Shown here one piece after another: positions 18,245-26,400 of a stretch of 64,000 nt of DNA. The notes below the pieces were generated by a model. The model saw only the letters and a program-made list of their open reading frames with translations. It made no database searches and was not told the DNA's origin. Positions within the stretch are counted from its first letter, which is position 1. Each line of letters opens with the position of its first letter. The DNA lies in assembly GCF_015207825.1 (NCBI RefSeq), contig NZ_JADEWC010000018.1:1-64000 (forward strand). The letters are read 5' to 3'. Position numbers and translations under genes: made by a program. The DNA is from Cyanobacterium stanieri LEGE 03274 (GTDB lineage Bacteria > Cyanobacteriota > Cyanobacteriia > Cyanobacteriales > Cyanobacteriaceae).

Positions 18245-18814
18245 ATGACGAGAAATTCGCAACTAAGTCAACCCCTGCCCCCTGTAGTTCAAAAAGTATC
18301 CAGCAACCTCAAGAGATGGGGTTTTTGGGGTTTTTGGTCTCAGTTAGTATTGGGTATTATTTCTACGGTAACTCTTTTATTTGCTACCCCTGCACTTTTC
18401 GAGACTAATGAGAGATTACAGGGGGTACAATTTGGCATTTTTTGTGCTTTTGTGGGCATTATTCTATTAGTGGCGGCTTTGGTGATTGCCTATCGTTACG
18501 GCAAAATTGGTAGAAGGGTTGAAAATAGAGATCCTGCTATGCGTCCTAAAAAGTCGGATACTCTCAATTTAATTCGCATCGGCTTGGTGTTAAATTTGGT
18601 GGGGATGTTATTTGCTATTCTTGGGGCTGAGGCTTTGGTGGGGCTAACTTTAGCTAAGTTGTTAACCCTCTCTCCTCAGTTGATTGGACCAAATACGGAT
18701 CAATATGTTAATTCCCTTGATATGCTAATTATTCAGGCAAATACTAATACTATTGCGGCTCATTTTTCTGGTATTGCTACTTCTTTATTTTTGCTCAATC
18801 GCATCAGTAGTTAA
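18245..18814 (+). CDS. DUF3611 family membrane protein
   Basis: This 189-aa protein has four hydrophobic segments (about 28-50, 62-84, 108-135, 155-185) and the conserved cyanobacterial/plant DUF3611 pattern: WGFWSQLVLGIISTVTLLF near the N-terminus and RYGKIGRRVENRDPAMRPKK in the middle loop. The family occurs in cyanobacteria and plant chloroplasts and has no established function. It stands alone, with a 252-bp gap to the next gene that contains one dispersed repeat (18885-18990). Confidence 0.8.
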   Translation: MTRNSQLSQPLPPVVQKVSSNLKRWGFWGFWSQLVLGIISTVTLLFATPALFETNERLQGVQFGIFCAFVGIILLVAALVIAYRYGKIGRRVENRDPAMRPKKSDTLNLIRIGLVLNLVGMLFAILGAEALVGLTLAKLLTLSPQLIGPNTDQYVNSLDMLIIQANTNTIAAHFSGIATSLFLLNRISS

Positions 18815-18884
18815 GGCTTTGCTTATTTTAGGCATGATTGCTCATGGAGATGGACAATGGTAATAATATTTTGAATACTAAGTT

Positions 18885-18990
18885 ATGTCAAGTTTGAATA
18901 ATTCATAATCCATAGATTGTATTTTCGTATTCCCACCGTGTAATGAATTACACGGCTAACGGTAGTTCGTTGAATAAATTGAAGTAAGAT
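18885..18990 (-). repeat. Fragment of the long-form MITE-like repeat (family A)
   Basis: The segment holds TGTCAAGTTTGAATAATTC at its left, the palindrome CCGTGTAATGAATTACACGG at 18935-18954 and TTGAATAAATTGAA near the right. These match the interior of the long repeat at 48847-49014, in the same orientation on the plus strand. Both terminal inverted repeats are missing or decayed. Confidence 0.65.
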
Positions 18991-19066
18991 ATTGATATTA
19001 CTAATTTATAAACTATCAAGGGGACTTGATATTATTTAAATAATTCAATTATATTTCATCCCGCAA

Positions 19067-19957
19067 TTAGCTTTGTGACAAAAATTCTAAAATATGCTGG
19101 GCAGTAATGTCGGCTTTTTCTAGGTGAGGAACGTGACCACAATTTTCTATCCAGATTAGTTTACTTTGGGGTATCATTTTCTCAAATTGGTGAGCTGGTT
19201 TTATGCCCAAAATTTTGTCGTTTTTCCCCCAAATTATAAGGGTTTTGGCTTTTATATCGGCAAGATTAGAGGCAAATGAGCCATAGCCGCCGCTTTTGGT
19301 GAATGATATTAAGGCTTTGTTCCAGTTTTCACATTCTAGGTGCAAGGCAGCACATCTGAGGGCATCTTCATGGGCGTAGGTGCGATCGCAATAAGCTGTT
19401 TCACTGATACTCTGTCTTACTTTCAAGTTACGCAAAAATTCCGTGGCTAAAAAATCCAGAGGAGGAAACAAAAACCTACTCATGATGGGTTTTTTCGTTA
19501 ATCCACCACTATCAAGAAGTATTAATTTATCCACTGCATCGGGATAAGTTAAAGCAAAATCAATGGCCGTTGCCCCTCCCATGGATGCACCCACTAACAC
19601 CATGGGCTTAGCAATCATTTTTGACCAGAAATTATATAAATGTGTTTTAATACCCTCAGGGGAAAAGGATAAAAATTCTTTACGTTCAGTAAAACCAAAG
19701 CCCAATAAGTCTAACGCCCATACCTGATGTTTTTCGGTTAAAAGAGGAAATAAACGACGATATTCAAGTAAAGAACTATCAAAACCATGGAGTAATACCA
19801 TGGGAGTATCACTTTCTCCCTCTACGGCATAACTACTCATAATTTCTTGTTTGGATGTGTCACAGGGCAAATGGGTAAATTGAATTTTATTAAAAAGCTC
19901 GATGGATGATGATTCTGTCAATTTTTTTGCAGATTCAGTAATGGCGTTAGGAAACAT
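19067..19957 (-). CDS. Alpha/beta hydrolase
   Basis: This 296-aa protein has the alpha/beta-hydrolase fold. The oxyanion HGFDSS segment, the nucleophile elbow GASMGG (VLVGASMGGATAIDF), the acid region (LIIWGKNDKIL) and the catalytic histidine in GHVPHLEK are all visible. This branch is common in cyanobacteria and plants. The substrate is unknown; esterase, lipase or chlorophyll-pathway-related hydrolase activity is possible. It is monocistronic and complete. Confidence 0.85.
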   Translation of the reverse strand: MFPNAITESAKKLTESSSIELFNKIQFTHLPCDTSKQEIMSSYAVEGESDTPMVLLHGFDSSLLEYRRLFPLLTEKHQVWALDLLGFGFTERKEFLSFSPEGIKTHLYNFWSKMIAKPMVLVGASMGGATAIDFALTYPDAVDKLILLDSGGLTKKPIMSRFLFPPLDFLATEFLRNLKVRQSISETAYCDRTYAHEDALRCAALHLECENWNKALISFTKSGGYGSFASNLADIKAKTLIIWGKNDKILGIKPAHQFEKMIPQSKLIWIENCGHVPHLEKADITAQHILEFLSQS

Positions 19958-20109
19958 TTATGTTTTAATTCTTCAGGAAATATAATTTATTTTACATTTC
20001 TATTTTAATTTTAAAAGGTACAATATATCATTATATTTTAGCTAAATTGAGTTATTTTTATTTTTCATATTCATAACAAATTGTAGATATTTTTATCAAG
20101 TAAAAATCA

Positions 20110-20126
20110 TTTACAATGATTGTAAA
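20110..20126. promoter_or_regulatory. Palindrome TTTACAATGATTGTAAA upstream of the M41-like gene
   Basis: TTTACAAT and ATTGTAAA form a perfect 8-bp inverted repeat around one G, about 118 bases upstream of the M41-like gene and in the gap shared with the divergent hydrolase gene. The shape and AT content suit a repressor operator of the Fur/PerR/Zur size class, but no consensus is matched exactly. Confidence 0.4.
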
Positions 20127-20243
20127 ATTGAACAAAAATAATTGTTATCCGAACATGGAAAAACTAAATAAAGAAGAAAAATAATACAACATTTTAAAAT
20201 ATAATTGTTAAACTAAGAATAAATATAGAAACCAATCTTAAAT

Positions 20244-20924
20244 ATGCAACAAACAGGACTAAATATATTAGCAATAACTATTTTTACTGTCACATTATCA
20301 GTATTATTAGGCCCTCTTTTAAATATATCTCCTTACATTCCCGCAGGAGGAACATTTATAATTTTAAGTCTCATCACTGTAGATACTTTAAGTTGGGAAA
20401 ATAAAGGAGTTAATCTATTAATTAATATTTTTGCTTCTGCTGAACAAAAAGAAAGGATAATTTACCATGAAGCAGGACATTTTCTAACTGCTCATTTATT
20501 TAATATTCCTATTAAAGATTATACTTTAACAGCATGGGAAACATTAAAAAAAAGAAATGGAGGAACGGGAGGAGTAATTTTCGATATAGACTTTTTAGAA
20601 AAAAAAGGTCAAGATATGAGAGAATTTAATTTACTTATAGAGCGTTTCGGGGTAGTTTTAATGGGAGGAATTGCCGCTGAAAAACTTCAATATCACAACA
20701 GTGAGGGAGGGCAAGAAGATTTATTAAAATTTGCGGAAATTTATGCCCCTATTACCCTTACTAATTCTAATTTAGAAATGCGTAAAAGATTGGCTCTTTT
20801 ACAGGCTACAACAATGATTGAAACTCATAATGAGGCTTATTTAAAGTTAATTGAATTTATGCGTCAACGTAAGTCTGTGGAAGAATGTCAAGGGTTATTA
20901 AATGAGAGTATATCTTTATCTTAA
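20244..20924 (+). CDS. Stand-alone M41 (FtsH-type) metallopeptidase-like membrane protein
   Basis: This 226-aa protein has two N-terminal hydrophobic segments (about 7-27 and 33-48), then a zinc site HEAGH at residues 75-79 and a candidate third ligand D159 (GGQEDLLKF). The arrangement and the GGIAAEKL segment match the peptidase domain of FtsH (family M41). The whole AAA ATPase module is absent, so it cannot unfold substrates by itself. Similar AAA-less M41-like proteins occur in cyanobacteria and chloroplasts (FtsHi-like or short proteases), with poorly known roles. It may be a site-specific membrane protease or act with a separate ATPase. Confidence 0.75.
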   Translation: MQQTGLNILAITIFTVTLSVLLGPLLNISPYIPAGGTFIILSLITVDTLSWENKGVNLLINIFASAEQKERIIYHEAGHFLTAHLFNIPIKDYTLTAWETLKKRNGGTGGVIFDIDFLEKKGQDMREFNLLIERFGVVLMGGIAAEKLQYHNSEGGQEDLLKFAEIYAPITLTNSNLEMRKRLALLQATTMIETHNEAYLKLIEFMRQRKSVEECQGLLNESISLS

Positions 20925-20936
20925 TTAGGGTGCGAT

Positions 20937-20950
20937 TAAGGTGCGCTGGT
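20937..20950. repeat. TAAGGTGCGCTGG motif
   Basis: The 13-14 bp motif lies just after the M41-like stop codon. It recurs (either strand) at 27712-27723, 50451-50463 and, shortened, at 53478-53487 and 53832-53842, each time within about 45 bases of a gene end or start. See the finding on gene-end motifs. Confidence 0.5.
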
Positions 20951-20960
20951 ATTAAATTGA

Positions 20961-21045
20961 TAATTACAGTAAATGTATAGTATCAAAACTCTTATTACTA
21001 TTGCCCATTCCCTATTGCCAAACTAAACTAAAAATCATACCTTAC
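20961..21045 (+). repeat. Repeat family C, partial copy
   Basis: The segment ATTACAGTAAATGTATAGTAT...CCATTCCCTATTGCC...AAAATCATACC matches the inner and right part of the copies at 22956-23088 and 27552-27691. The left end (CATTG...GAAACATTATTG) is missing. Confidence 0.7.
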
Positions 21046-21071
21046 TTCTCCCATAACTTTTTTATAAAAGT

Positions 21072-22103
21072 CTATTTAATAATCAAATTTTGATGTAAGC
21101 TGGATAAATCTTTACTTCCCGTACAAAAAAGAGTAGTTTTTATCTCCACATTCAATAGATTTACCAAAAAATCAAGGGCTTGGGTGGATTCCATAGCGGC
21201 TTTGAGAAAGGGATAAGCCAAACCCACCAAGTCTGCCCCAAGGGCAATTAATTTAGCAACTTCTAAGCCATTACGAATACCCCCTGAAGCGATAAGGGGA
21301 ATGTCAGGATATTTACTGCTAATATCAGCTACACAGTCGGCGGTAGGAATACCCCAATTAGCGAAGGTTTTGCCCAATTCTCTTTGTAGAGGGTTATTTG
21401 CCCTTTCACTTTCTACCATAGCCCAAGATGTGCCTCCTGCCCCTGCTACATCGATGGATTTTACACCTACATTAATAAGTTTTTCTGCCATATCAGCGGA
21501 AATACCGTTACCGACTTCTTTGGCAATGACTGGCACTGGTAAATTCTCGCATAATTGGGCAATTTTGGTTAGTAAGTCTTTAAAGTTTGTATCTCCTTGG
21601 GGTTGGATACATTCTTGGAGGGGGTTAAGGTGCAAGATGAGGGCATCGGCTTCAAGGATTTTAACTAATTCGAGGCATTCTTTATAACCATAGCCGTAGT
21701 TGAGTTGTACTGCACCAATATTAGCGAATAGGAGTACATCGGGAGCGTACGATCGCACTTTAAATGTAGAGGCTACTTCAGGTTTTTCAATGATAACACG
21801 ACCGGAACCAATACCCATGGCAAGATGATATTTTTGAGCGATTTTAGCTAATCTTTGATTAATTAATTGAGCATTGGTTGTGCCTCCTGTCATGGAAGAA
21901 ATCAGTAGGGGTGAATCAATTTTTTTACCTAAGAATTGACTGCTAATATTAATCTTTTCATAATCTAATTCTGGTAAGCAAACATGATTAAAATGATATT
22001 TTTCTAAGCCATTGGATATGTTACCACATTGTACTTTTTCATCTAAACAAATCCGAATATGATCATCTTTTCTGGTTTGAGTTGCGGTTTGATTTTCTCC
22101 CAT
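21072..22103 (-). CDS. fni: Type 2 isopentenyl-diphosphate delta-isomerase
   Basis: This FMN-dependent enzyme (343 aa) interconverts IPP and DMAPP, supplying carotenoids, chlorophyll phytyl chains and quinones. Diagnostic segments are [16 protein letters not shown] at the N-terminus, [20 protein letters not shown], the [17 protein letters not shown] substrate loop, [10 protein letters not shown] and the phosphate-binding [21 protein letters not shown]. It is complete. surE starts 18 bp upstream on the same strand, so the two may be co-transcribed. Confidence 0.95.
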   Translation of the reverse strand: MGENQTATQTRKDDHIRICLDEKVQCGNISNGLEKYHFNHVCLPELDYEKINISSQFLGKKIDSPLLISSMTGGTTNAQLINQRLAKIAQKYHLAMGIGSGRVIIEKPEVASTFKVRSYAPDVLLFANIGAVQLNYGYGYKECLELVKILEADALILHLNPLQECIQPQGDTNFKDLLTKIAQLCENLPVPVIAKEVGNGISADMAEKLINVGVKSIDVAGAGGTSWAMVESERANNPLQRELGKTFANWGIPTADCVADISSKYPDIPLIASGGIRNGLEVAKLIALGADLVGLAYPFLKAAMESTQALDFLVNLLNVEIKTTLFCTGSKDLSSLHQNLIIK

Positions 22104-22121
22104 TTTAAATTATTATTTCAC

Positions 22122-22799
22122 CTATATTTTTACTAAACTAACAGCGATGTTATCTGAAAAACAAACATCTATATCACTATCTTTTGCCTTTTGTCTTTGG
22201 CTATAATTTCCTTGATAAAAATAAAGATTATCTTTAATTTTAAAAGTCAAAGGTAAAGGATCTTTACTAGGGGTACAAAACACTATTTTAGCATCAGTTT
22301 GATAGGGTTGTAAATGGGGAAGATTTACATTCCAAAAATGTCCCTTAGGCAGTTCTTTTGTTAATAATAAGTTTAATACTTTTTTTGTTAATTTACTAGC
22401 TAAAATCCAATCAATTTTCTGAGGATTTTTGATATAATGGGAAAGTGCGATCGCCTTTACACCAGAAATTGCCGCTTCTCGCACTGCCGCCACCGTGCCA
22501 GATAAATACATATCAACCCCTAAATTTCCTCCAGCATTAATACCCGACAATAACCAATCGACATCAGGGGCAAGGGCTTGAATAGCCAAACGAGAACAAT
22601 CGGCAGGAGTACCATCCACACTATAGCAATTATCGCCGAGATTTTCTACCCCTATACCCCGACGGGTAGTAATTTGATGACCACATCCAGAATACTCCTG
22701 ATTGGGTGCAATAACCCATTTATCTCCTTCCACAAGATTACTAAGAGTTTGGATACCCTCAGCTTTAATCCCATCATCGTTAGTTATAACAAATTTCAT
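22122..22799 (-). CDS. surE: 5'/3'-nucleotidase SurE
   Basis: SurE is a metal-dependent nucleoside monophosphate phosphatase (225 aa, slightly short for the family). The catalytic N-terminus ITNDDGIKAEGI with the DD pair, the NQEYSGCGHQIT segment (usually N-x-S-G), SVDGTPADCSRLA and SGINAGGNLGVDMYLSGTVAAVREA are present. The C-terminus IDVCFSDNIAVSLVKI is the usual ending. It lies directly upstream of fni with an 18-bp gap. Confidence 0.92.
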   Translation of the reverse strand: MKFVITNDDGIKAEGIQTLSNLVEGDKWVIAPNQEYSGCGHQITTRRGIGVENLGDNCYSVDGTPADCSRLAIQALAPDVDWLLSGINAGGNLGVDMYLSGTVAAVREAAISGVKAIALSHYIKNPQKIDWILASKLTKKVLNLLLTKELPKGHFWNVNLPHLQPYQTDAKIVFCTPSKDPLPLTFKIKDNLYFYQGNYSQRQKAKDSDIDVCFSDNIAVSLVKI

Positions 22800-22955
22800 T
22801 CAAACTACTACAACATAAACTGGTTAATTATATCAACTTCAGAGGATAAACCCAAACAGTAAGAAAAAACCAATTAAATATAAAATAATGGGTGTTGCTT
22901 AATTATGGTACAAAAAATAGTTTAATGAAGGTAATAAATAATTAATTAAATATTT

Positions 22956-23088
22956 GGCATTGCCTATTTTGAGTAGGAAACATTATTGAATTACAGTAAA
23001 TGTATAGTATTAAAACCATACTATTATTACTATTGCCCATTCCCTGTTGCCAAACTAAACTAAAAATCATATCTTAATTCACCAATGC
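22956..23088 (+). mobile_element. Repeat family C, complete copy (MITE-like, 133 bp)
   Basis: This copy begins GGCATTG and ends CAATGC, an inverted-repeat pair. It includes GAAACATTATTGAATTACAG, AAATGTATAGTATT, CTATTGCCCATTCCCT and AAAATCATATCTTAATTC. A near-identical 140-bp copy lies at 27552-27691 and partial copies at 20961 and 34072. There is no coding capacity. It accounts for most of the 314-bp gap between surE and ictB. Confidence 0.75.
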
Positions 23089-23113
23089 TAAAACTTTCAC
23101 TACCCGTATAAAA

Positions 23114-24460
23114 ATGAATACTAGCGTATCAAATCCCCTTAGCCAATGGCGAAAAACAAGCCTGATTGGTAAAAGTGTCGGCTTACTCAGTAACTGGTAT
23201 CACACCAGTTATTTATTACAATACTCAGATGCGATCGCCTCTATTCTTATATGTATATTAATAATATTAGCTCCCTTTTCCAGCACCACCTTAATAGGGA
23301 TAATTCTAGTAGCCATAGGAGGCTTTTGGCTTCTTCTCACCCTTGCCGAAACGAATCCTAACCAAATCACCGCCATCCACCTGTGGATATTTTTTTACTG
23401 GTTAGCCTCCATCATTTCCACCGCCTTTTCCCCCCTCAAAAGTGCCTCCCTATCAGGATTAATCAAATTTACCCTTTATCTCTTATTTTTTGCCTTATGT
23501 GCGAGGGTATTCCAAAAGAAAAAATTTTTAGAATTAATTACCACCACCTATCTTCTCATCTCCCTTATCGTCAGTGGTTACGGTATTAGACAAAAATTTA
23601 TCGGTGTAACACCCCTTGCCACATGGACAGATACATCACTACAAACAGCCGACTTAACAAGGGTTTATAGTTATTTAGGAAATCCTAACCTTTTAGGTGG
23701 CTATTTACTCCCTGCCGTTGCCTTTGGTTTAGGAGGATTAATTTTATGGAAAACCTTACCTCAAAAAGCCCTCGCCATAGTAATAGTAGTCACCAATAGC
23801 ACTTGTATTTATTTTACGGGCAGTAGAGGAGCATGGTTAGCTTTAGTCGCCTTATTATTCACCTTCCTTTTAGGATTAAACTATTGGTGGGCAGAATATC
23901 TTTCCCCTTTCTGGCGTAAATGGTTAGTGCCAATAATTGTTGGTATATTCTCCCTGTTTATTATTACTGCAATTATTTTAGTTGAACCCTTAAGATTAAG
24001 AATTTTAAGCATATTTTCATGGCGGGGAGATAGTAGCAATAATTTCCGCATCAATGTTTGGTATGCCGTATTTCAGATGATGCGCGACTATCCCATAACA
24101 GGTATTGGTTTAGGAAATCAAGTTTTTAACCAGATTTACCCTCTCTACATGAAAACTAATTTTACCGCCCTAAGTTCCTATTCCATCTTTTTAGAAATTC
24201 CCATCGAAACAGGTATTATCGGTATTAGTTTATTTATGGGAATTCTCGTTTCTACCTTCAAAAAAGCCATAACCAAAATTCAAATCTTTAAAACAGAAAA
24301 TCAAGCCATGGGTATCTGGATAATTGCCAGTCTTGCCGCCTTGGTGGGTTTGGCTACCCAAGGGGTATTTGATACCGTTTGGTTTCGCCCACAAATTAAT
24401 ACTTTATGGTGGTTATTAATTGGAGTAATTGCCAGTAACGTCAGGGTAATGGATAATTGA
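23114..24460 (+). CDS. ictB: IctB family membrane protein
   Basis: This polytopic membrane protein (448 aa) belongs to the O-antigen ligase/Wzy-like superfamily. It corresponds to cyanobacterial IctB, first linked to inorganic-carbon accumulation, though its direct transport activity is disputed. About ten to eleven membrane segments are visible. The LGNPNLLGGYLLPAVAFG, FTGSRGAWLAL and GIGLGNQVFNQIYPLYM segments are typical of the family. The gene is followed by a phytol-kinase-type gene (10-bp gap) and an aldose epimerase gene, all in one direction. Confidence 0.9.
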   Translation: MNTSVSNPLSQWRKTSLIGKSVGLLSNWYHTSYLLQYSDAIASILICILIILAPFSSTTLIGIILVAIGGFWLLLTLAETNPNQITAIHLWIFFYWLASIISTAFSPLKSASLSGLIKFTLYLLFFALCARVFQKKKFLELITTTYLLISLIVSGYGIRQKFIGVTPLATWTDTSLQTADLTRVYSYLGNPNLLGGYLLPAVAFGLGGLILWKTLPQKALAIVIVVTNSTCIYFTGSRGAWLALVALLFTFLLGLNYWWAEYLSPFWRKWLVPIIVGIFSLFIITAIILVEPLRLRILSIFSWRGDSSNNFRINVWYAVFQMMRDYPITGIGLGNQVFNQIYPLYMKTNFTALSSYSIFLEIPIETGIIGISLFMGILVSTFKKAITKIQIFKTENQAMGIWIIASLAALVGLATQGVFDTVWFRPQINTLWWLLIGVIASNVRVMDN

Positions 24461-24470
24461 GAATGGATGG

Positions 24471-25220
24471 TTGATAATTAAACTAATTTTTAGTTTGTTT
24501 ATCTTTTGTGCTGTCTTATCACTTCATCACCCCATTTTCATGACTTTAGTTTTTCAGCAAATTCTACCTATTTCATTGGTTGGTTTTTATTTAGGGATTC
24601 TAATTCTCATTTCTGAAATTCTACGGCGTTATTATCGGGCAAATTCAGAAATTACTAGAAAAATTGTTCATATCGGTGCCGGTCAAGTTATCCTGTTAGC
24701 ATGGTGGTTAAATATCCCTAGCTATCTAATTTTATTAGCATCTCTTGGGGCAAGTATGGTAGCAATTATTTCTTACTTTTTACCAATTTTACCTAGCGTC
24801 AATGGCGTGGGTAGAAAAAGTTTAGGCACTTTATTTTATGCTTTAAGTATTGGTATTTTAACTGTTTTATTTTGGGATAAATCTTTACCACAGTTTACCG
24901 CAATCGGTATTTTAGTTATGACTTGGGGAGATGCTTCGGCGGCGTTGATAGGGCAAAAATGGGGAAAGCATAAATATCAATTTTTGGGTAGTAAAAAAAG
25001 CTGGGAAGGCTCATTAACTATGATGCTAGTAAGTGCGATCGTTATTTTATCTATCCTATGTTTTGTTTATCCTTGGCATAATTATTTTATTCTTATCACC
25101 CTATCAACAGCAATTTTAGCCACTTTTTTAGAGACTTTTTCGATTATAGGTATTGATAATTTAACAGTGCCAGTTTTTAGTGCGCTTTTCTGTTATTACC
25201 TATTGCAATTATTCAGTTAA
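24471..25220 (+). CDS. Phytol/dolichol kinase family membrane protein
   Basis: This is a CTP-dependent lipid-alcohol kinase type membrane protein (VTE5/SEC59/DGK family). Seven hydrophobic segments are visible. The signature RKIVHIGAGQ, the segment VMTWGDASAALIG and LGSKKSWEGSLTMM match the cyanobacterial phytol kinase group, which phosphorylates phytol from chlorophyll breakdown for tocopherol or chlorophyll re-synthesis. The call here uses a TTG start 10 bases after ictB; an ATG at 24540 gives a shorter 226-aa form that may be the real start. Substrate specificity is inferred. Confidence 0.82.
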   Translation: MIIKLIFSLFIFCAVLSLHHPIFMTLVFQQILPISLVGFYLGILILISEILRRYYRANSEITRKIVHIGAGQVILLAWWLNIPSYLILLASLGASMVAIISYFLPILPSVNGVGRKSLGTLFYALSIGILTVLFWDKSLPQFTAIGILVMTWGDASAALIGQKWGKHKYQFLGSKKSWEGSLTMMLVSAIVILSILCFVYPWHNYFILITLSTAILATFLETFSIIGIDNLTVPVFSALFCYYLLQLFS

Positions 25221-25236
25221 AAAGAGGATTAATTTT

Positions 25237-26106
25237 ATGTTTCATATATCTATTAAACAAGATGATTATTTAAATTACATCTTGGAAGATAGGGAAAATA
25301 ACTCCCGTATGGAAGTTGTACCAGAAAAAGGAGGTATTATCACGGCATGGAAATTAAATGGGCAAGATATATTTTATTTAGATAAAGAAAGATTTAAAAA
25401 TCCTCAATTAAGCGTCAGGGGGGGTAATCCTATTTTATTTCCCATTTGTGGTAATTTACCCGATAATCTTTTTCTCTACGAAGGGAAAGAATATCAACTA
25501 AAACAACATGGTTTTGCCCGGGATTTACCTTGGGAGGTTATTTCCCAATCTACAGATGAGGCGGCACAAATTGTTTTAAGATTAAGTAGTAATGAAGAAA
25601 CTTTATTGATATATCCTTTTGAGTTTGAATTGACTTTTACTTATCAATTAGTGGCTAACCGATTGATAATTACACAGGAGTATTACAATAAGTCTAATCA
25701 AATAATGCCTTTTTCTGTGGGTTTTCATCCCTATTTTTGGTGTCAGGATAAAAGTAGTTTGAGTTTAGATATTCCAGCTTCTGAATATAGCAACAAGACA
25801 GGAGAGAAAACTTTTCCTTTTGCGGGAAATCTGGATTATGATCAAGATGAAATCGATATTGCTTTTAGAACCATTACTAAAGATACTGCTTCTTTCGTGA
25901 ACTATAAAAGAAATATGAAGGTATCATTAAAGTATTCTAATCTTTTTTCTACCTTAGTTTTTTGGACTCTTAAGGGCAAGGATTACATTTGTCTTGAACC
26001 TTGGAGCGCCCCCAGGAATGCTTTAAATACGGGTGAGAAAACAACTTATCTCAAACCTAGTCAGGGATGTAGGGGGTATTTTGAGATTATTGTTAGTAAC
26101 ACTTAG
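25237..26106 (+). CDS. Aldose 1-epimerase family protein
   Basis: This is a galactose-mutarotase-like beta-sandwich enzyme (289 aa from the ATG at 25237). This start is chosen because AAAGAGGATT precedes it at a good distance and a longer frame would overlap the upstream gene. GGNPILFPICGNL, QHGFARDLPWEV and SVGFHPYFW carry the active-site histidine and arginine pattern of the family; LEPWSAPRNALNTGE is the usual C-terminal segment with the glutamate. The exact sugar is unknown; many relatives act on glucose-6-phosphate or galactose. It is the last gene of the ictB run. Confidence 0.85.
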   Translation: MFHISIKQDDYLNYILEDRENNSRMEVVPEKGGIITAWKLNGQDIFYLDKERFKNPQLSVRGGNPILFPICGNLPDNLFLYEGKEYQLKQHGFARDLPWEVISQSTDEAAQIVLRLSSNEETLLIYPFEFELTFTYQLVANRLIITQEYYNKSNQIMPFSVGFHPYFWCQDKSSLSLDIPASEYSNKTGEKTFPFAGNLDYDQDEIDIAFRTITKDTASFVNYKRNMKVSLKYSNLFSTLVFWTLKGKDYICLEPWSAPRNALNTGEKTTYLKPSQGCRGYFEIIVSNT

Positions 26107-26126
26107 ATTATTTGTTCCCTTATTTA

Positions 26127-26198
26127 TGGGTCGCCTGAGATTCGAACTCAGGACCAATCGGTTAAAAGCCGAGTGCTCTACCGCTGAGCTAGCGACCC
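26127..26198 (-). tRNA. trnK-UUU: tRNA-Lys (anticodon UUU)
   Basis: Read on the minus strand, a 72-nt cloverleaf is complete. It has a 7-bp acceptor stem GGGTCGC/GCGACCC, D arm GCTC...GAGC, anticodon loop CTTTTAA with anticodon TTT, and T arm CTGAG-TTCGAAT-CTCAG, with discriminator A. The 3' CCA is not encoded. The outermost anticodon-stem pair (C-U) is mismatched. It lies head-to-tail after the aldose epimerase gene on the opposite strand. Confidence 0.95.
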
Positions 26199-26400
26199 TC
26201 ATCGCTTCAACTTAATTTAGCGACATTAACTATACTAACGAACTTTTTTTCAGGATGCAAGTTTTTTAGGTATTTTTTTTTAGACTATAGAAGGCATGGA
26301 GTTGGTAAGGAAAATAATGCCTATCCATGGCAGGGCAAAAGCGCCTTAATTAGTTCTTGATAAGATAAAATACTGCGAAAATCTAGTTCAATAAATCATA

